DNA of 64,000 bases from assembly GCA_016875405.1 (NCBI GenBank), contig VGRJ01000010.1, forward strand, positions 1 through 64,000, given 5' to 3'. Shown piece after piece: positions 9,309 through 20,811 of the stretch. Source of the DNA: Deltaproteobacteria bacterium. Its GTDB lineage: Bacteria; Myxococcota_A; Polyangia; Polyangiales; Polyangiaceae. Within the stretch, counting starts at the first letter, position 1, and each line of letters starts with the position of its first letter. The notes beneath the pieces were generated by a model. The model worked only from the letters and a program-made list of their open reading frames with translations, did no database searches and had not been told where the DNA came from. The position numbers and the translations under genes are program-made.

Positions 9309-9389
9309 TCCGACGGACGACGCGACCGACGCTCGGATTGTAGCGCCCGCGTCCGCGACGCGCGCGTCGATCCACGGTATGAGGTCCGC

Positions 9390-11657
9390 ATGGTTCAGAG
9401 GACGGCTCGACGCGCTCGGTGCGCCTGGCTCGCGCTCGCCGCCCTCGTCGGGTGCGGGGAGCGCTCGGGTCCCGCGGCTGCGGCGTCGGCCTCGGCGTCG
9501 GTCGAGGCGCCGCTCGAGCCGCCCGGCAAGCGACGGGTGATCTCGATCGTCGACGACCTCGGGTGGTGCGACATCGACCACCGTGGCTTGCTCCTCGACC
9601 TGGGCTCAGACGGAGTCACCGGGCGCACGGGCGATGTCGCCGCCGTACCCCGCGGGGTCGTCGCCGCCGAGCACGAGGGGGCGACATGGGCGCGCATCTA
9701 CGACCCGAAGCTCACGCTGTCCTTCCACCAGGCCTACGCCGCGCAAGTGTTCATCGCGCTTCGGGCTCGAGGGAAAGACGCTCGCAAAGCCGAGATTTAT
9801 TTGGACGACGTGCCGATCGGACAGGTCTCGCTCTCGAAGGACGCCAAGGTCCTCCAGACCTCGACGACCCGCTTGCCCATCGACGAGGGGCTTCACCAGG
9901 TGACGATTCGCTTCCGTGGGGCCGCCGGCTCCGACGAGGAGCCGTTCGCCGAGCTCGATTGGGTCCGCATCGCCGTTCCAGACGAGCTGTCGCGAAGCTA
10001 CGGCGCGCCGACGCTGATCGACGTCCGCGCTCCCGCGGCACAGCTCGGAGGGATCCCTCGCCGCGGTCTTGCGCTGCGCGCTCCGACGTCCCTCGCCTGT
10101 ACGCTCCGCGTGCCGGAAGGAGCCTCTTTCCACACGAGTGTCGGCATGATGGGTGGAGGCAAGGCGACCGCAACCGTGGCGCTGCGTGAAGACGGGGCCG
10201 AGCCCATCGAGCTCCGTCGCCTCGACGTCGCGGGTGGGAATGACGCGCGGTGGGAGGACGTGGAGCTCTCGCTCGCGCCGTACGCGGGTCGGATCGTGCG
10301 CCTCGAGCTCACGGCGCTCGACACCTCGGGGACGGGGCGGCTGCTCTTCGGCGATCCGTCGGTGTTCGTGGAAGGACGCGCGGCGACCGAGCCTGTCCGT
10401 GCGACAGCGGCCGTCATCGTCGTCCTCGACGGCGTCGAGCGGGCTGACCTTCCGCCATGGCGCGACGATGCTCCCCACGCCCCGAACCTGAAGCACCTTG
10501 CGGCGACGGCCGCGGTCTTCGAGGACCATCGCGGCTCGACGACGCTCGTGAACGGGGCGCTCGCGTCGCTGCTCACCGGGCTCGCTCCCAGGTCGCACGG
10601 CCTCGTCGACGGAGGCGCGCGCCTGCCCAAAGGGGTGACGACGCTCGGCGACGTCGCACGCGAGGGCAGCGTCCGCGCCGCGATGTTCACGGGCGTTCCG
10701 ACGACGTTTGCAGCGTATGGCTTCGACCGTCACTGGGAGTCCTTCCGCGCGTTCCCGCCGAACGAGGGGCGCCCGGCGTCGGCCCCGATCGACGCAGCCG
10801 CAGCATGGCTCTCCGAGGTCGGCACCAAGTCGACCGACGCGCGGCCCATGCTCGCCGTCGTGCACGCGCGCGGCGGGCACCCCCCGTGGGACGTGACCCC
10901 GGCCGAGGCCGCGAAGCTCCCACCGCAGAAGTACTCCGGCGCGATGCGCGCTCGCGATGCCGCGCAGGCCATTGCCGCGCTGCAGGGGAAGTTCTCGCGC
11001 CTTGCACCGGCCGACGAGGAGCGCCTCAGGGCGATGCATTTTGCCGCGCTCTACGGCGAGGATGCGGCCATCGGACGCCTCGTCCGCAAGCTTCAGGAGT
11101 CGGGCCTCTGGGACAGCACGCTGCTCGTCGTCACCGCCGACGTGTCGTCCGCGATGCGCACGCTCTTCGCCGACGCCGCGCCGCTTAGCGAGGATGCGCT
11201 CGCGTTGCCGCTCTACGTCCACTTCCCCGGCAGTTCACCGACGCCGCAGCGCGTGCGCCGCGACACCGACTCTGCCGATGTCGCGCGGACCATCCTCGCC
11301 GCGCTCGGTCTGAAGCCGCCGCAGGATCTCGGAGGGCGCGATCTCGCCGCGATTGCCGCCTCACCCGAAGAGGAGCCTTACCACCTGCGCGTCGCACATT
11401 CCGAGGACGGCTACGCCGCGCGCTGGGGCGACTTCGTCCTCTACGGCAAGCTCGATGGGCGTCGCCCGACGCTCTGCGATCTCGTGCGCGATCCATCCTG
11501 CGCCTACGACCACACACACGCGCGCCCGATCGTCGCGCACGCGCTCTCGCGGCGGCACGTCGCGGTCGAGCTCGCGGCTCCGCGTGCGCCCGAGCGGGAG
11601 CTGCTCTCACTCGACACCGACAGCGCGGCTGCCCTCAAGGTCTGGGGCGTCCCCTGA
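9390..11657 (+). CDS. Sulfatase/alkaline-phosphatase-fold lipoprotein lacking the catalytic Cys
   Basis: A 755-aa predicted lipoprotein: signal peptide ends in the lipobox LVGC (Cys 22), followed by an Ala/Ser spacer. The N-terminal half (about 50-330) looks like beta-sandwich domains. The C-terminal half (about 335-690) follows the sulfatase pattern, with AVIVVLDGVERADLP, then APNLKHLAATAAVFEDH, GALASLLTGLAPRSHGLVDGG and LLVVTADVSS. In sulfatases the segment before LLTG is CxPSR, whose Cys becomes formylglycine. Here the matching stretch is VNGALASLLTG, with Val at the Cys position and no PSR, so arylsulfatase activity is unlikely. Several metal ligands also look altered. It may be a binding or structural protein, or a divergent phosphoesterase. 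Confidence 0.75.
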   Translation: MVQRTARRARCAWLALAALVGCGERSGPAAAASASASVEAPLEPPGKRRVISIVDDLGWCDIDHRGLLLDLGSDGVTGRTGDVAAVPRGVVAAEHEGATWARIYDPKLTLSFHQAYAAQVFIALRARGKDARKAEIYLDDVPIGQVSLSKDAKVLQTSTTRLPIDEGLHQVTIRFRGAAGSDEEPFAELDWVRIAVPDELSRSYGAPTLIDVRAPAAQLGGIPRRGLALRAPTSLACTLRVPEGASFHTSVGMMGGGKATATVALREDGAEPIELRRLDVAGGNDARWEDVELSLAPYAGRIVRLELTALDTSGTGRLLFGDPSVFVEGRAATEPVRATAAVIVVLDGVERADLPPWRDDAPHAPNLKHLAATAAVFEDHRGSTTLVNGALASLLTGLAPRSHGLVDGGARLPKGVTTLGDVAREGSVRAAMFTGVPTTFAAYGFDRHWESFRAFPPNEGRPASAPIDAAAAWLSEVGTKSTDARPMLAVVHARGGHPPWDVTPAEAAKLPPQKYSGAMRARDAAQAIAALQGKFSRLAPADEERLRAMHFAALYGEDAAIGRLVRKLQESGLWDSTLLVVTADVSSAMRTLFADAAPLSEDALALPLYVHFPGSSPTPQRVRRDTDSADVARTILAALGLKPPQDLGGRDLAAIAASPEEEPYHLRVAHSEDGYAARWGDFVLYGKLDGRRPTLCDLVRDPSCAYDHTHARPIVAHALSRRHVAVELAAPRAPERELLSLDTDSAAALKVWGVP

Positions 11658-11711
11658 GCGTACGAGGATGCGGCGTTGCGGTCGCGTGAGGCCTGACTTA
11701 CGCCCGCCCTC

Positions 11712-13052
11712 ATGGTGACGCGACGGCGAGGCTTCGGCGAGAGCGCCGCGGGGCTCTTCGACCACCGCGCAAGACGCGACGCGCCGCTCGCCGAGCGCGT
11801 GCGCCCCCGTGTGCTCTCCGACGTCGTCGGTCACGAGGCTCTGCTCGGTCCGGAAGGGCCGCTCGGCCGCGCCATCGCGGCCGACAGGCTCCCGAGCATG
11901 ATCCTGTGGGGGCCGCCCGGCGCAGGAAAAACAACGCTCGCCCAGGTGATCGCCGCGAGCACGCGCGCCACCTTCGTGCCGTTCAGCGCGGTGCTCCATG
12001 GAGTCGCCGAGGTCCGCGCGATCGTGGAGCAGGCGCGCGAGCGGCGGCTCGTCGGCGGCGGCCCGACGCTGCTCTTCGTCGACGAGATCCACCGCTTCAA
12101 CAAGGCGCAGCAGGACGCCTTTCTGCCCCACGTCGAGGACGGGACGGTGACGCTCATCGGCGCCACGACCGACAACCCGTCCTTTGCCCTCGTTGCGCCG
12201 CTCCTCTCGCGGGCCACGGTCTTTCGGCTCGAGCCGATTGGCCCCGACGCGCTCGAGCGCATGCTGCGCCGCGCGGTCGACCACCCGGATGGACTCGCGC
12301 GCTCGATCGCGGTGGCCGACGAGGTGCTCGCCGCGATCGCCGAGATCGCGCGAGGGGACGGTCGTCGCTCGCTGAACCTCCTCGAGGTCGCCGCTGAGCA
12401 CGCCGCGCGCGCCGGCAAGTCGGCTGTCGAGCTCACCGACGTGACGGACCTCGCGGGCCATCGCACCCTCCTCTACGACAAGGCGGGTGAGGAGCACTAC
12501 AACGTCTCGAGCGCCTTCATCAAATCGATGCGCGGCTCCGACCCCGACGCCGCGGTCTACTGGATGATGCGGATGGTCGAGGCGGGGGATGACCCGCTCT
12601 TCGTCCTGCGACGCATGATCATCTTCGCGAGCGAAGACGTCGGGCTCGCCGATCCGCGCGCCCTCGAGCTCACGGTCGCGGCCGACGCCGCGTTTCGGCG
12701 GCTCGGGCTGCCCGAGGGCCTCTACCCCATGGCCGAGGCAGCCCTCTATCTCGCCTGCGCGCCCAAGTCGAACGCCGCCAACCTCGCGTGGCATCGGGCG
12801 AAGGAGCGCATCGCGGCAACCGGCGCGCTCCCCGTGCCTCTTCACCTCCGAAACGCGCCGACCAAGCTCTTGAAGGAGCACGGCTATGGCGCGGGCTACC
12901 GCTACGCGCACGACGAGCCGGACGGCGTCGCTCGCGGGGCCACGTATCTTCCCGACGAGCTCGTGGGGGAGCGCTTCTACGAGCCGACCTCGCGCGGCCT
13001 CGAGGGGCGGATCGGCGAGTGGCTGAAGAAGCTGCGTGACGACGAGGGCTGA
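11712..13052 (+). CDS. rarA: Replication-associated recombination protein A (RarA/MgsA)
   Basis: AAA+ ATPase of the RarA/MgsA/WRNIP1 family that acts at stalled replication forks and interacts with SSB. The 446-aa protein has Walker A LWGPPGAGKTTLA (near residue 64), Walker B LLFVDEIHRFNKAQQDAFLP, sensor 1 LIGATTDNPSF, and the typical C-terminal clamp-loader-like and tetramerisation domains (SAFIKSMRGSDPDAAVYW; FASEDVGLADPRAL). All are diagnostic, and the length is normal. It stands 55 bp after the sulfatase-like gene and converges on the large lipoprotein gene with only 15 bp between stops. Confidence 0.96.
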   Translation: MVTRRRGFGESAAGLFDHRARRDAPLAERVRPRVLSDVVGHEALLGPEGPLGRAIAADRLPSMILWGPPGAGKTTLAQVIAASTRATFVPFSAVLHGVAEVRAIVEQARERRLVGGGPTLLFVDEIHRFNKAQQDAFLPHVEDGTVTLIGATTDNPSFALVAPLLSRATVFRLEPIGPDALERMLRRAVDHPDGLARSIAVADEVLAAIAEIARGDGRRSLNLLEVAAEHAARAGKSAVELTDVTDLAGHRTLLYDKAGEEHYNVSSAFIKSMRGSDPDAAVYWMMRMVEAGDDPLFVLRRMIIFASEDVGLADPRALELTVAADAAFRRLGLPEGLYPMAEAALYLACAPKSNAANLAWHRAKERIAATGALPVPLHLRNAPTKLLKEHGYGAGYRYAHDEPDGVARGATYLPDELVGERFYEPTSRGLEGRIGEWLKKLRDDEG

Positions 13053-13067
13053 CGGGGCTCGGCGCCG

Positions 13068-15116
13068 TCAGGGCTGCGGCCTGGGCGGGAGCTTCTTCAC
13101 CTCGTCGCGGATGGCGCGACCGAGAAAGCCCGCGTCGTCGAGCGACCCGCGCGCGACCTTCACCTTGAGAACGAGCGCCGGGGCGCCCGTGCTCGAGACG
13201 TCGGTGGTTGCGACGATCGGCGTCTTACCGCCGTTGGGCATTCGCTCGAGCGCCTCGAAGAGCCGGGTCGCGGGGTCGAGGATCTCGGCCGGGGCGAACA
13301 CGAGCAGGGGTCGCAGCGCCTCGAACATGCCCAACGTCCCACGGAGCGTCGAGTAGGCCGCCGACCGGTGGGCCTCCCGACGAACCGGCTCGAGCGTGGG
13401 GGACGCAGCGACCGAGTCCGGCCCGAGCTTGTTCGCCTTCGTCTTCACCATCAAGTCGACGAGCTTGTCGCGGTCGGCGGCGAGCCCGACGAAGAAGCGC
13501 TTGCCGTCCGGCACGAGCAAGAGGTGGAGCGAGACCGACGTGAGCTTCGCCTTCTTCGGGCCGTCTGCCTCGGGCGCCCCGTCGGTTTGCTTGACGTCTG
13601 TCAAGAGCGCTATCGGGTCCTCGATGCCATCGATGCGCACCTCGATGTCGAGCGCACCGGCCCCGAGCGCGGCGGGTGCGCGCACGAGCTTCACGGTGGG
13701 CAGGTAGCGGGCGTCGTTCTTCATCTCGCCCTTCATCCAGGCTTGCACCGCCGGGCGGTTGTACGCGGCGACGAGGTCCTTCAGCCACGCGGCGGTCGCG
13801 CGCGAGTCCGACTCGACGCCTGTGAGCAAGTAGCCGACGAAGGCGTTGATGCCGTCCTGAAGCGTGACGATCGCCCCTGGGCTCCCGAAGCTGCCCGACG
13901 ACGACATCGAGCCGGCGTAGTCGGTGCCCGTCGAGCGGAGCAGCGCGGCGATCGCCTTCCGGTCGGCGGGGGTCGCGAAGCCGACGTGCGTCAGCTTCCC
14001 CTCGACGAGCCCGCGCGCCAACCGGAGGACGCCCTGGTACGGAGCGAGGTCGAGCCCGGTCGAATACGATCCGGTCGCCGCGCTCGCCGGCGCGCCGAGG
14101 AAGACGTAGGGGATCTTGGGTTGCCCCGATGGCGCATCGAGCAATCGACTGACGACCCATGATTTTCGCCCCGCGAAGGTCGCCTTCAGCGTGAGCTGGA
14201 GCCCGTCGCCCGGCGTGAGATCTCCGTCGACATCGAAGCTGTCCAGATCCGCGAGGAGGAAGCCTGCCTCATCGCCGAGGGCCGAGGCCGCCTCCATCAA
14301 CGCATTGTCGAAGGCCGGCACGCCGATCTTCTCGTTTGCCGCGAGGAGCGGCAGCACCTTCGCCTTCATCGCGAGCGCTGGCCCGACCCGATCGAGGAGC
14401 TTTCGGAGGCGCACCTCCGCGTGGAGCTCGCCGCCGCCTAGCTCGCGCTTGGGGAGCGACGTCGCGAGGTACGGACCGAGCGCGTCGAGCGATGCGGTGT
14501 CCGCTCCGCACACGAGCCGCACGGGGGCTTGGCCTGCGGCTTCGAAGAGCGCGCACGGCGGCGTCGTGCTGTATTCGGATGCGGCGAGCCCGTACCCGCC
14601 GTCTGCGCGACGAATGGGCTTTCGCTTGAATGCCGCGAGCGCGCGCGGCAGCGAGTGGATCCCGATCGACACCGCCGCGTACGCGTCGCCTCGCCCGCTC
14701 AACGGGTCGACGGCCATGGCCCCGTCGAGCGGAGACGCCCAGTCGAGCGTCGCCGCGAACGCCGCGGCGTCGACGCCCTCGCCTAAGCCGCCTTCGAGGG
14801 CCTTCACGCCGAAGGTGCGCAGCGCCTCGTCGAGGAGATCCCGCGTCACGCCGACCTCGGCGCTCACCGACACAAGGGTCCGCAGCGGATCGCGCCAGCG
14901 GTAGGTCGCGAACACCTCGCCCATGGCGGCCACCTCGGGCAGGTTGCGCGTCAAGAGCCCTCCACCGCCGGGCAGTGGAGCCGCCGGGGTCGGTGACGGC
15001 GCGGCCTGGGTCAAGGTCGCGGTAGCGGGCACGCGCGCCTCCGGAGCCGCGGCGCCGCAGCCGGTGACGAGGAGCGCGAAGAGCGGCGCGAGGGCGGTGC
15101 GTCGAGCGTGAGCCAT
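13068..15116 (-). CDS. Large lipoprotein of unknown function (682 aa)
   Basis: Predicted outer-membrane or periplasmic lipoprotein. The ATG at 15116 gives MAHARRTALAPLFALLVTGCG, a clean signal peptide with lipobox LVTGC; the frame extends upstream without support. After a Thr/Ala/Pro-rich linker, the body (about 60-680) is a soluble alpha/beta protein without membrane segments. Features include a Gly-rich stretch (GGGGLLTRNLPEVAAMG) and repeated beta-strand-like segments. I recognise no family; the general look is of the myxobacterial solute-binding-like or porin-associated hypothetical lipoproteins. It is convergent with rarA and divergent from uvrD/pcrA (116 bp gap). Confidence 0.8.
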   Translation of the reverse strand: MAHARRTALAPLFALLVTGCGAAAPEARVPATATLTQAAPSPTPAAPLPGGGGLLTRNLPEVAAMGEVFATYRWRDPLRTLVSVSAEVGVTRDLLDEALRTFGVKALEGGLGEGVDAAAFAATLDWASPLDGAMAVDPLSGRGDAYAAVSIGIHSLPRALAAFKRKPIRRADGGYGLAASEYSTTPPCALFEAAGQAPVRLVCGADTASLDALGPYLATSLPKRELGGGELHAEVRLRKLLDRVGPALAMKAKVLPLLAANEKIGVPAFDNALMEAASALGDEAGFLLADLDSFDVDGDLTPGDGLQLTLKATFAGRKSWVVSRLLDAPSGQPKIPYVFLGAPASAATGSYSTGLDLAPYQGVLRLARGLVEGKLTHVGFATPADRKAIAALLRSTGTDYAGSMSSSGSFGSPGAIVTLQDGINAFVGYLLTGVESDSRATAAWLKDLVAAYNRPAVQAWMKGEMKNDARYLPTVKLVRAPAALGAGALDIEVRIDGIEDPIALLTDVKQTDGAPEADGPKKAKLTSVSLHLLLVPDGKRFFVGLAADRDKLVDLMVKTKANKLGPDSVAASPTLEPVRREAHRSAAYSTLRGTLGMFEALRPLLVFAPAEILDPATRLFEALERMPNGGKTPIVATTDVSSTGAPALVLKVKVARGSLDDAGFLGRAIRDEVKKLPPRPQP

Positions 15117-15231
15117 GTCACCTCTTACACCCGAGCCCCAGCGGCGGTCGAGGGCACGCGGGTGTCGGCCGCCGCGCATGCGCCACGGCGATTCGCTCGA
15201 CGGATGAACCGTGCTACGCGCCTCGACGCGC

Positions 15232-17574
<2,343 letters not shown>

Positions 17575-17627
17575 CCGCCCCTCGCCACCGCCGAAACGTT
17601 GGCTCCCCGCGCGACCCCGGACCTATC

Positions 17628-18509
17628 ATGTTCGCGATGTCCATCGCGTCTGAATCCTCGCTTCGGCTCGCCCTCCCCAAGGGTCGGATGCAGCAAGGCG
17701 TGGTCGCGCTCCTCGAGGAAGCCGGGATCGGCGTCCGGCTGAGCGAGCGTGGCTACCGCCCGAAGGTGAACCTCCCCGACACGACCACCAAGGTTCTAAA
17801 GCCGCAGAACATCATCGAGATGCTGCACGCCGGCTCGCGCGACGTGGGTTTCGCGGGGCTCGACTGGGTGCGTGAGCTCGGGGCCGAGCTCGTCGAGCTA
17901 TGCGACACGGGCCTCGACCCGGTCCAGATCGTCGCGGCGGCGCCGAAGACGCTGCTCGTCGACGGCGCCCTGCCGAAGCGCCGCATCGTGGTCGCCTCCG
18001 AGTACGAGCGGCTCTCCCGCGGCTGGATCGCCGAGCAGTCGCTCGACGCGCATTTTCTCCGCTCATACGGCGCCACCGAGGTGTTCCCGCCCGAGGACGC
18101 GGACTGCATCGTCGACAACACGGCGACGGGCTCGACGCTCCGCGAGAACGGGCTCGTCATCGTCGGCGAGGTGATGCGCTCGTCGACCCGACTCTTCGCG
18201 AACCCCCGCGCGCTCGACGTGCCTCACAAGCGAAGCGCGATCGAGGGGCTCGAGCTCGTCGTGAACTCGGTGCTCGAGGCGCGCAAGCGCGTGATGCTCG
18301 AGGTCAACGTCGCCGCCTCGAACTTGGCCGGCCTCGTCGCGGCGCTCCCGTGCATGCGGCAGCCGACCGTGTCGCCACTCTCTGGAGGCGAAGCGTTCGC
18401 GGTGAAGGCGGCGGTGCCGCGAGACACTCTCCCGACGCTCATCCCCGAGCTCAAGGCGCGCGGCGGGACGGACATCGTCGTCTCGAAGCTCACCCAGATC
18501 GTCGCCTGA
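17628..18509 (+). CDS. hisG: ATP phosphoribosyltransferase, long form (HisG)
   Basis: First and feedback-inhibited step of histidine synthesis: ATP + PRPP to phosphoribosyl-ATP. The 293-aa length includes the C-terminal ACT-like regulatory domain of the long HisG form (final ~75 residues, from about LEARKRVMLEVNV, including MRQPTVSPLSGGEAFAVKA), so no HisZ partner is needed. Catalytic-domain landmarks are LRLALPKGRM, SRDVGFAGLDWV, and the PRPP loop DADCIVDNTATGSTLRENG. ATG at 17628 is used; ATG at 17637 is in frame and equally possible. It heads a tightly packed seven-gene his operon ending at 24732. Confidence 0.95.
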   Translation: MFAMSIASESSLRLALPKGRMQQGVVALLEEAGIGVRLSERGYRPKVNLPDTTTKVLKPQNIIEMLHAGSRDVGFAGLDWVRELGAELVELCDTGLDPVQIVAAAPKTLLVDGALPKRRIVVASEYERLSRGWIAEQSLDAHFLRSYGATEVFPPEDADCIVDNTATGSTLRENGLVIVGEVMRSSTRLFANPRALDVPHKRSAIEGLELVVNSVLEARKRVMLEVNVAASNLAGLVAALPCMRQPTVSPLSGGEAFAVKAAVPRDTLPTLIPELKARGGTDIVVSKLTQIVA

Positions 18510-18522
18510 GCGAGTTCCCCGC

Positions 18523-20202
18523 ATGGCGATCGTACCGAACCCCGCCGTCGCGTCCAACGCGGCCTACGCGGTCCCGAAGCATCCCGCGCCGATCGAGCTG
18601 AAGCTCGACGCGAACGAAGGGGCCCCACCGCCCGCCGACGTGCTCGCGGCGCTCGCGTCGGCCGAGGTGCTCCGCCGCTATCCGGACGCGCGTGCGCTCG
18701 AGGCCACACTCGCCGCGCGGCTCGGCGTCCCCCCGGACCACGTCGTCGTGACGTGCGGGGCCGACGACGCCCTCGACCGTGCGTGCCGCGCGCTGCTCGG
18801 CCCTGGCCGCGCCCTCGTCCTGCCGGTACCCACCTTCGAGATGCTGCCGCGCTACGCCGCCGTCGTCGGTGCGCCGATCCGCGAGGTCTCGTGGCCGAAT
18901 GGCCCATACCCCGTCGAGGCGGTGCTCGCCGCCGTGGACGCCGACACCGCCGCGATCGCCCTCGTCACGCCCAACAACCCCACCGGTGCGCCCATCACGC
19001 GCGACGACCTCGCGCACGTCGCACGCGCGGCCCCCGACGTCGCGCTGTTCGTCGACCTCGCGTATGCCGAGTTCGCCGACGACGACCTCACCGATCTCGC
19101 GCTGACCATCCCCAACGCCATCGTCTTCCGCACCCTGTCGAAGGCTTGGGGCCTCGCGGGGCTACGCGTCGGCTACGCGGTCGCGCGGCCCGAGCTCGTC
19201 CGCTGGATCCGCGCGGCCGGCGGCCCCTACGCGGTGACCACGCCATCGGTCGCGCTCGCGGCCGCCTGGCTCGAGCGCGGTGAGGCGACGATGCGCGCGG
19301 GGGTTGCGCAGGTGCGCTCCGAGCGTGAGCGGCTGCGCGGTGTGCTCGAGCGATGCGGCGCGGAGGCGCACCCGTCGCAGGCGAACTTCGTCCTCGCGCG
19401 TCCCCGCGATCCGGTGTGGCTGCGCGACGGACTCGCGGGCCTTGGCATCGCGGTCCGCATCTGGCCTGGGCATCCGCGTCTCGATGGGCTCGTCCGCATC
19501 ACCTGCCCGTCCAACGAGGAGCACTACGCGCGCCTCGAGGCGGCGATCGAGGCGACGCTCGCCCCCGAGGCCCTCCTCTTCGACGTCGATGGCGTCCTCG
19601 TCGACGTGACGCGCTCGTACCGCCGGGCGATCGAGGAGACGGCTCGAAGCTTCGGTGTCTCGGTCTCGCACGAGGACATCGCGCGCGCGAAGGCCGCTGG
19701 TGATGCAAACAACGACTGGCACCTCACGCATCGGCTGGTCCGAGAGGGCGGCGTCAACGCACCCTTCGAGGAAGTGAAAGCCCGCTTCGAGGCGCTCTAT
19801 CACGGGGTCGACGGAGCCCCGGGCTTCTCGGCCGAGGAGAGACTGCTCCTCGACCCCGCGTTGCTCGAGCGACTTGCGGCAATGAGGCCGCTCGCCCTCG
19901 TCACCGGTCGACCCAGGCGCGACGCCGAAGAGTTCGTGACGCGACACGGACTCGAGCGGCTGTTTGGCGCCGTCGTGTGCATGGAAGACGCCCCGGTGAA
20001 GCCCGACCCCGCCCCGGTTCGCGCCGCGCTCGATCGCCTTGGAGTACGCGCAGCCTGGATGGTCGGTGACACGCCCGACGACGTGCGCGCCGCGCGTGGT
20101 GCCGGGGTCGTCCCGCTCGGCTTCGGCGGACGCGGCCTCTCCGAAGCGGGCGCGGCCCGCGTGCTCGAAACGCTCCAAGAGCTGGAGGTCCTCTTGCCAT
20201 GA
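18523..20202 (+). CDS. hisC: Fusion: histidinol-phosphate aminotransferase (HisC) + HAD phosphatase
   Basis: A 559-aa two-domain protein. Residues about 1-345 are a class I/II PLP aminotransferase of the HisC type: substrate region LKLDANEGAPPP, ATPNNPTGAP-like TPNNPTGAPIT, and the PLP lysine in RTLSKAWGLAGLRVGY (Lys about 207). Residues about 350-555 are a HAD-superfamily phosphatase, subclass IA-like. It has the nucleophile motif LLFDVDGVLVD (Asp about 353/355), motif II LVTGRPRRD, the lysine motif VKPDPAPV and the acidic motif WMVGDTPDDVRAA. There is no stop or frameshift between them. HisC makes histidinol-phosphate, so the attached HAD domain is the obvious candidate for histidinol-phosphatase, a function not encoded elsewhere in the operon because hisB lacks the phosphatase domain. 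The phosphatase assignment is inference. Confidence 0.92.
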   Translation: MAIVPNPAVASNAAYAVPKHPAPIELKLDANEGAPPPADVLAALASAEVLRRYPDARALEATLAARLGVPPDHVVVTCGADDALDRACRALLGPGRALVLPVPTFEMLPRYAAVVGAPIREVSWPNGPYPVEAVLAAVDADTAAIALVTPNNPTGAPITRDDLAHVARAAPDVALFVDLAYAEFADDDLTDLALTIPNAIVFRTLSKAWGLAGLRVGYAVARPELVRWIRAAGGPYAVTTPSVALAAAWLERGEATMRAGVAQVRSERERLRGVLERCGAEAHPSQANFVLARPRDPVWLRDGLAGLGIAVRIWPGHPRLDGLVRITCPSNEEHYARLEAAIEATLAPEALLFDVDGVLVDVTRSYRRAIEETARSFGVSVSHEDIARAKAAGDANNDWHLTHRLVREGGVNAPFEEVKARFEALYHGVDGAPGFSAEERLLLDPALLERLAAMRPLALVTGRPRRDAEEFVTRHGLERLFGAVVCMEDAPVKPDPAPVRAALDRLGVRAAWMVGDTPDDVRAARGAGVVPLGFGGRGLSEAGAARVLETLQELEVLLP

Positions 20203-20798
20203 CTCACGTCGTTACGCCCCGCACCGCACGCGTTGCGCGCGCGACCAACGAGACCATCGTCGAGGTCGTCCTCGATCTCGACGGCACGGGCCGCGCGGAG
20301 ATCGCGACCGGCATCGGCTTCTACGATCACATGTTGACGGCGCTCGCGCGCCACGCGCGCTTCGACCTCGAGCTCCGCTGCAAGGGCGATCTCATCGTCG
20401 ATGACCATCACACCACCGAGGACTGCGCCCTCGCGCTCGGCCAAGCCCTCGACGAGGCGCTCGGGGATCGACGGGGCATCGAGCGCTTCGGCCACGCGTA
20501 CGCACCGCTCGACGAAGCGCTCGCTCGGGTGGTCGTCGACCTCTCGGGACGGCCCTGGCCCAAGGTGAACCTCGGCCTCCGTCGCGAGCGGATCGGTGAG
20601 ATGTCGTGCGAGTGCATCGAGCACGTCTTTCGCTCGCTGGCGATGAGCGTCCGCTGTGCGCTTCACGTCGACGTCCTCGAGGGCGACAACGATCACCACC
20701 GGGCGGAGGCGGCCTTCAAGGCTTGCGCGGTCGCGCTACGACGCGCGGTCGCCCGAGGCGGCGGCGCCGACATCCCGAGCACCAAGGGCGTGCTATGA
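20199..20798 (+). CDS. hisB: Imidazoleglycerol-phosphate dehydratase (HisB, monofunctional)
   Basis: Mn-dependent dehydratase converting imidazole glycerol phosphate to imidazole acetol phosphate. The 199-aa length is the single-domain form, without the N-terminal phosphatase of enterobacterial HisB. Metal-binding motifs are GFYDHMLTALARH (DHM-type), VDDHHTTED, and the second-repeat pair CECIEHVFRSLA and NDHHRAEAAFKA, all intact. The ATG overlaps the stop of hisC-HAD by 4 bp (ATGA), so translation is coupled, and hisH follows 13 bp later. Confidence 0.97.
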   Translation: MTHVVTPRTARVARATNETIVEVVLDLDGTGRAEIATGIGFYDHMLTALARHARFDLELRCKGDLIVDDHHTTEDCALALGQALDEALGDRRGIERFGHAYAPLDEALARVVVDLSGRPWPKVNLGLRRERIGEMSCECIEHVFRSLAMSVRCALHVDVLEGDNDHHRAEAAFKACAVALRRAVARGGGADIPSTKGVL

Positions 20799-20811
20799 CA
20801 GACTGGGCGCG

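Noticed and set aside
9606..11222. A 538-residue frame antisense to the sulfatase-like gene
   Set aside because: Composition is antisense-like and it has no domain, signal or promoter.
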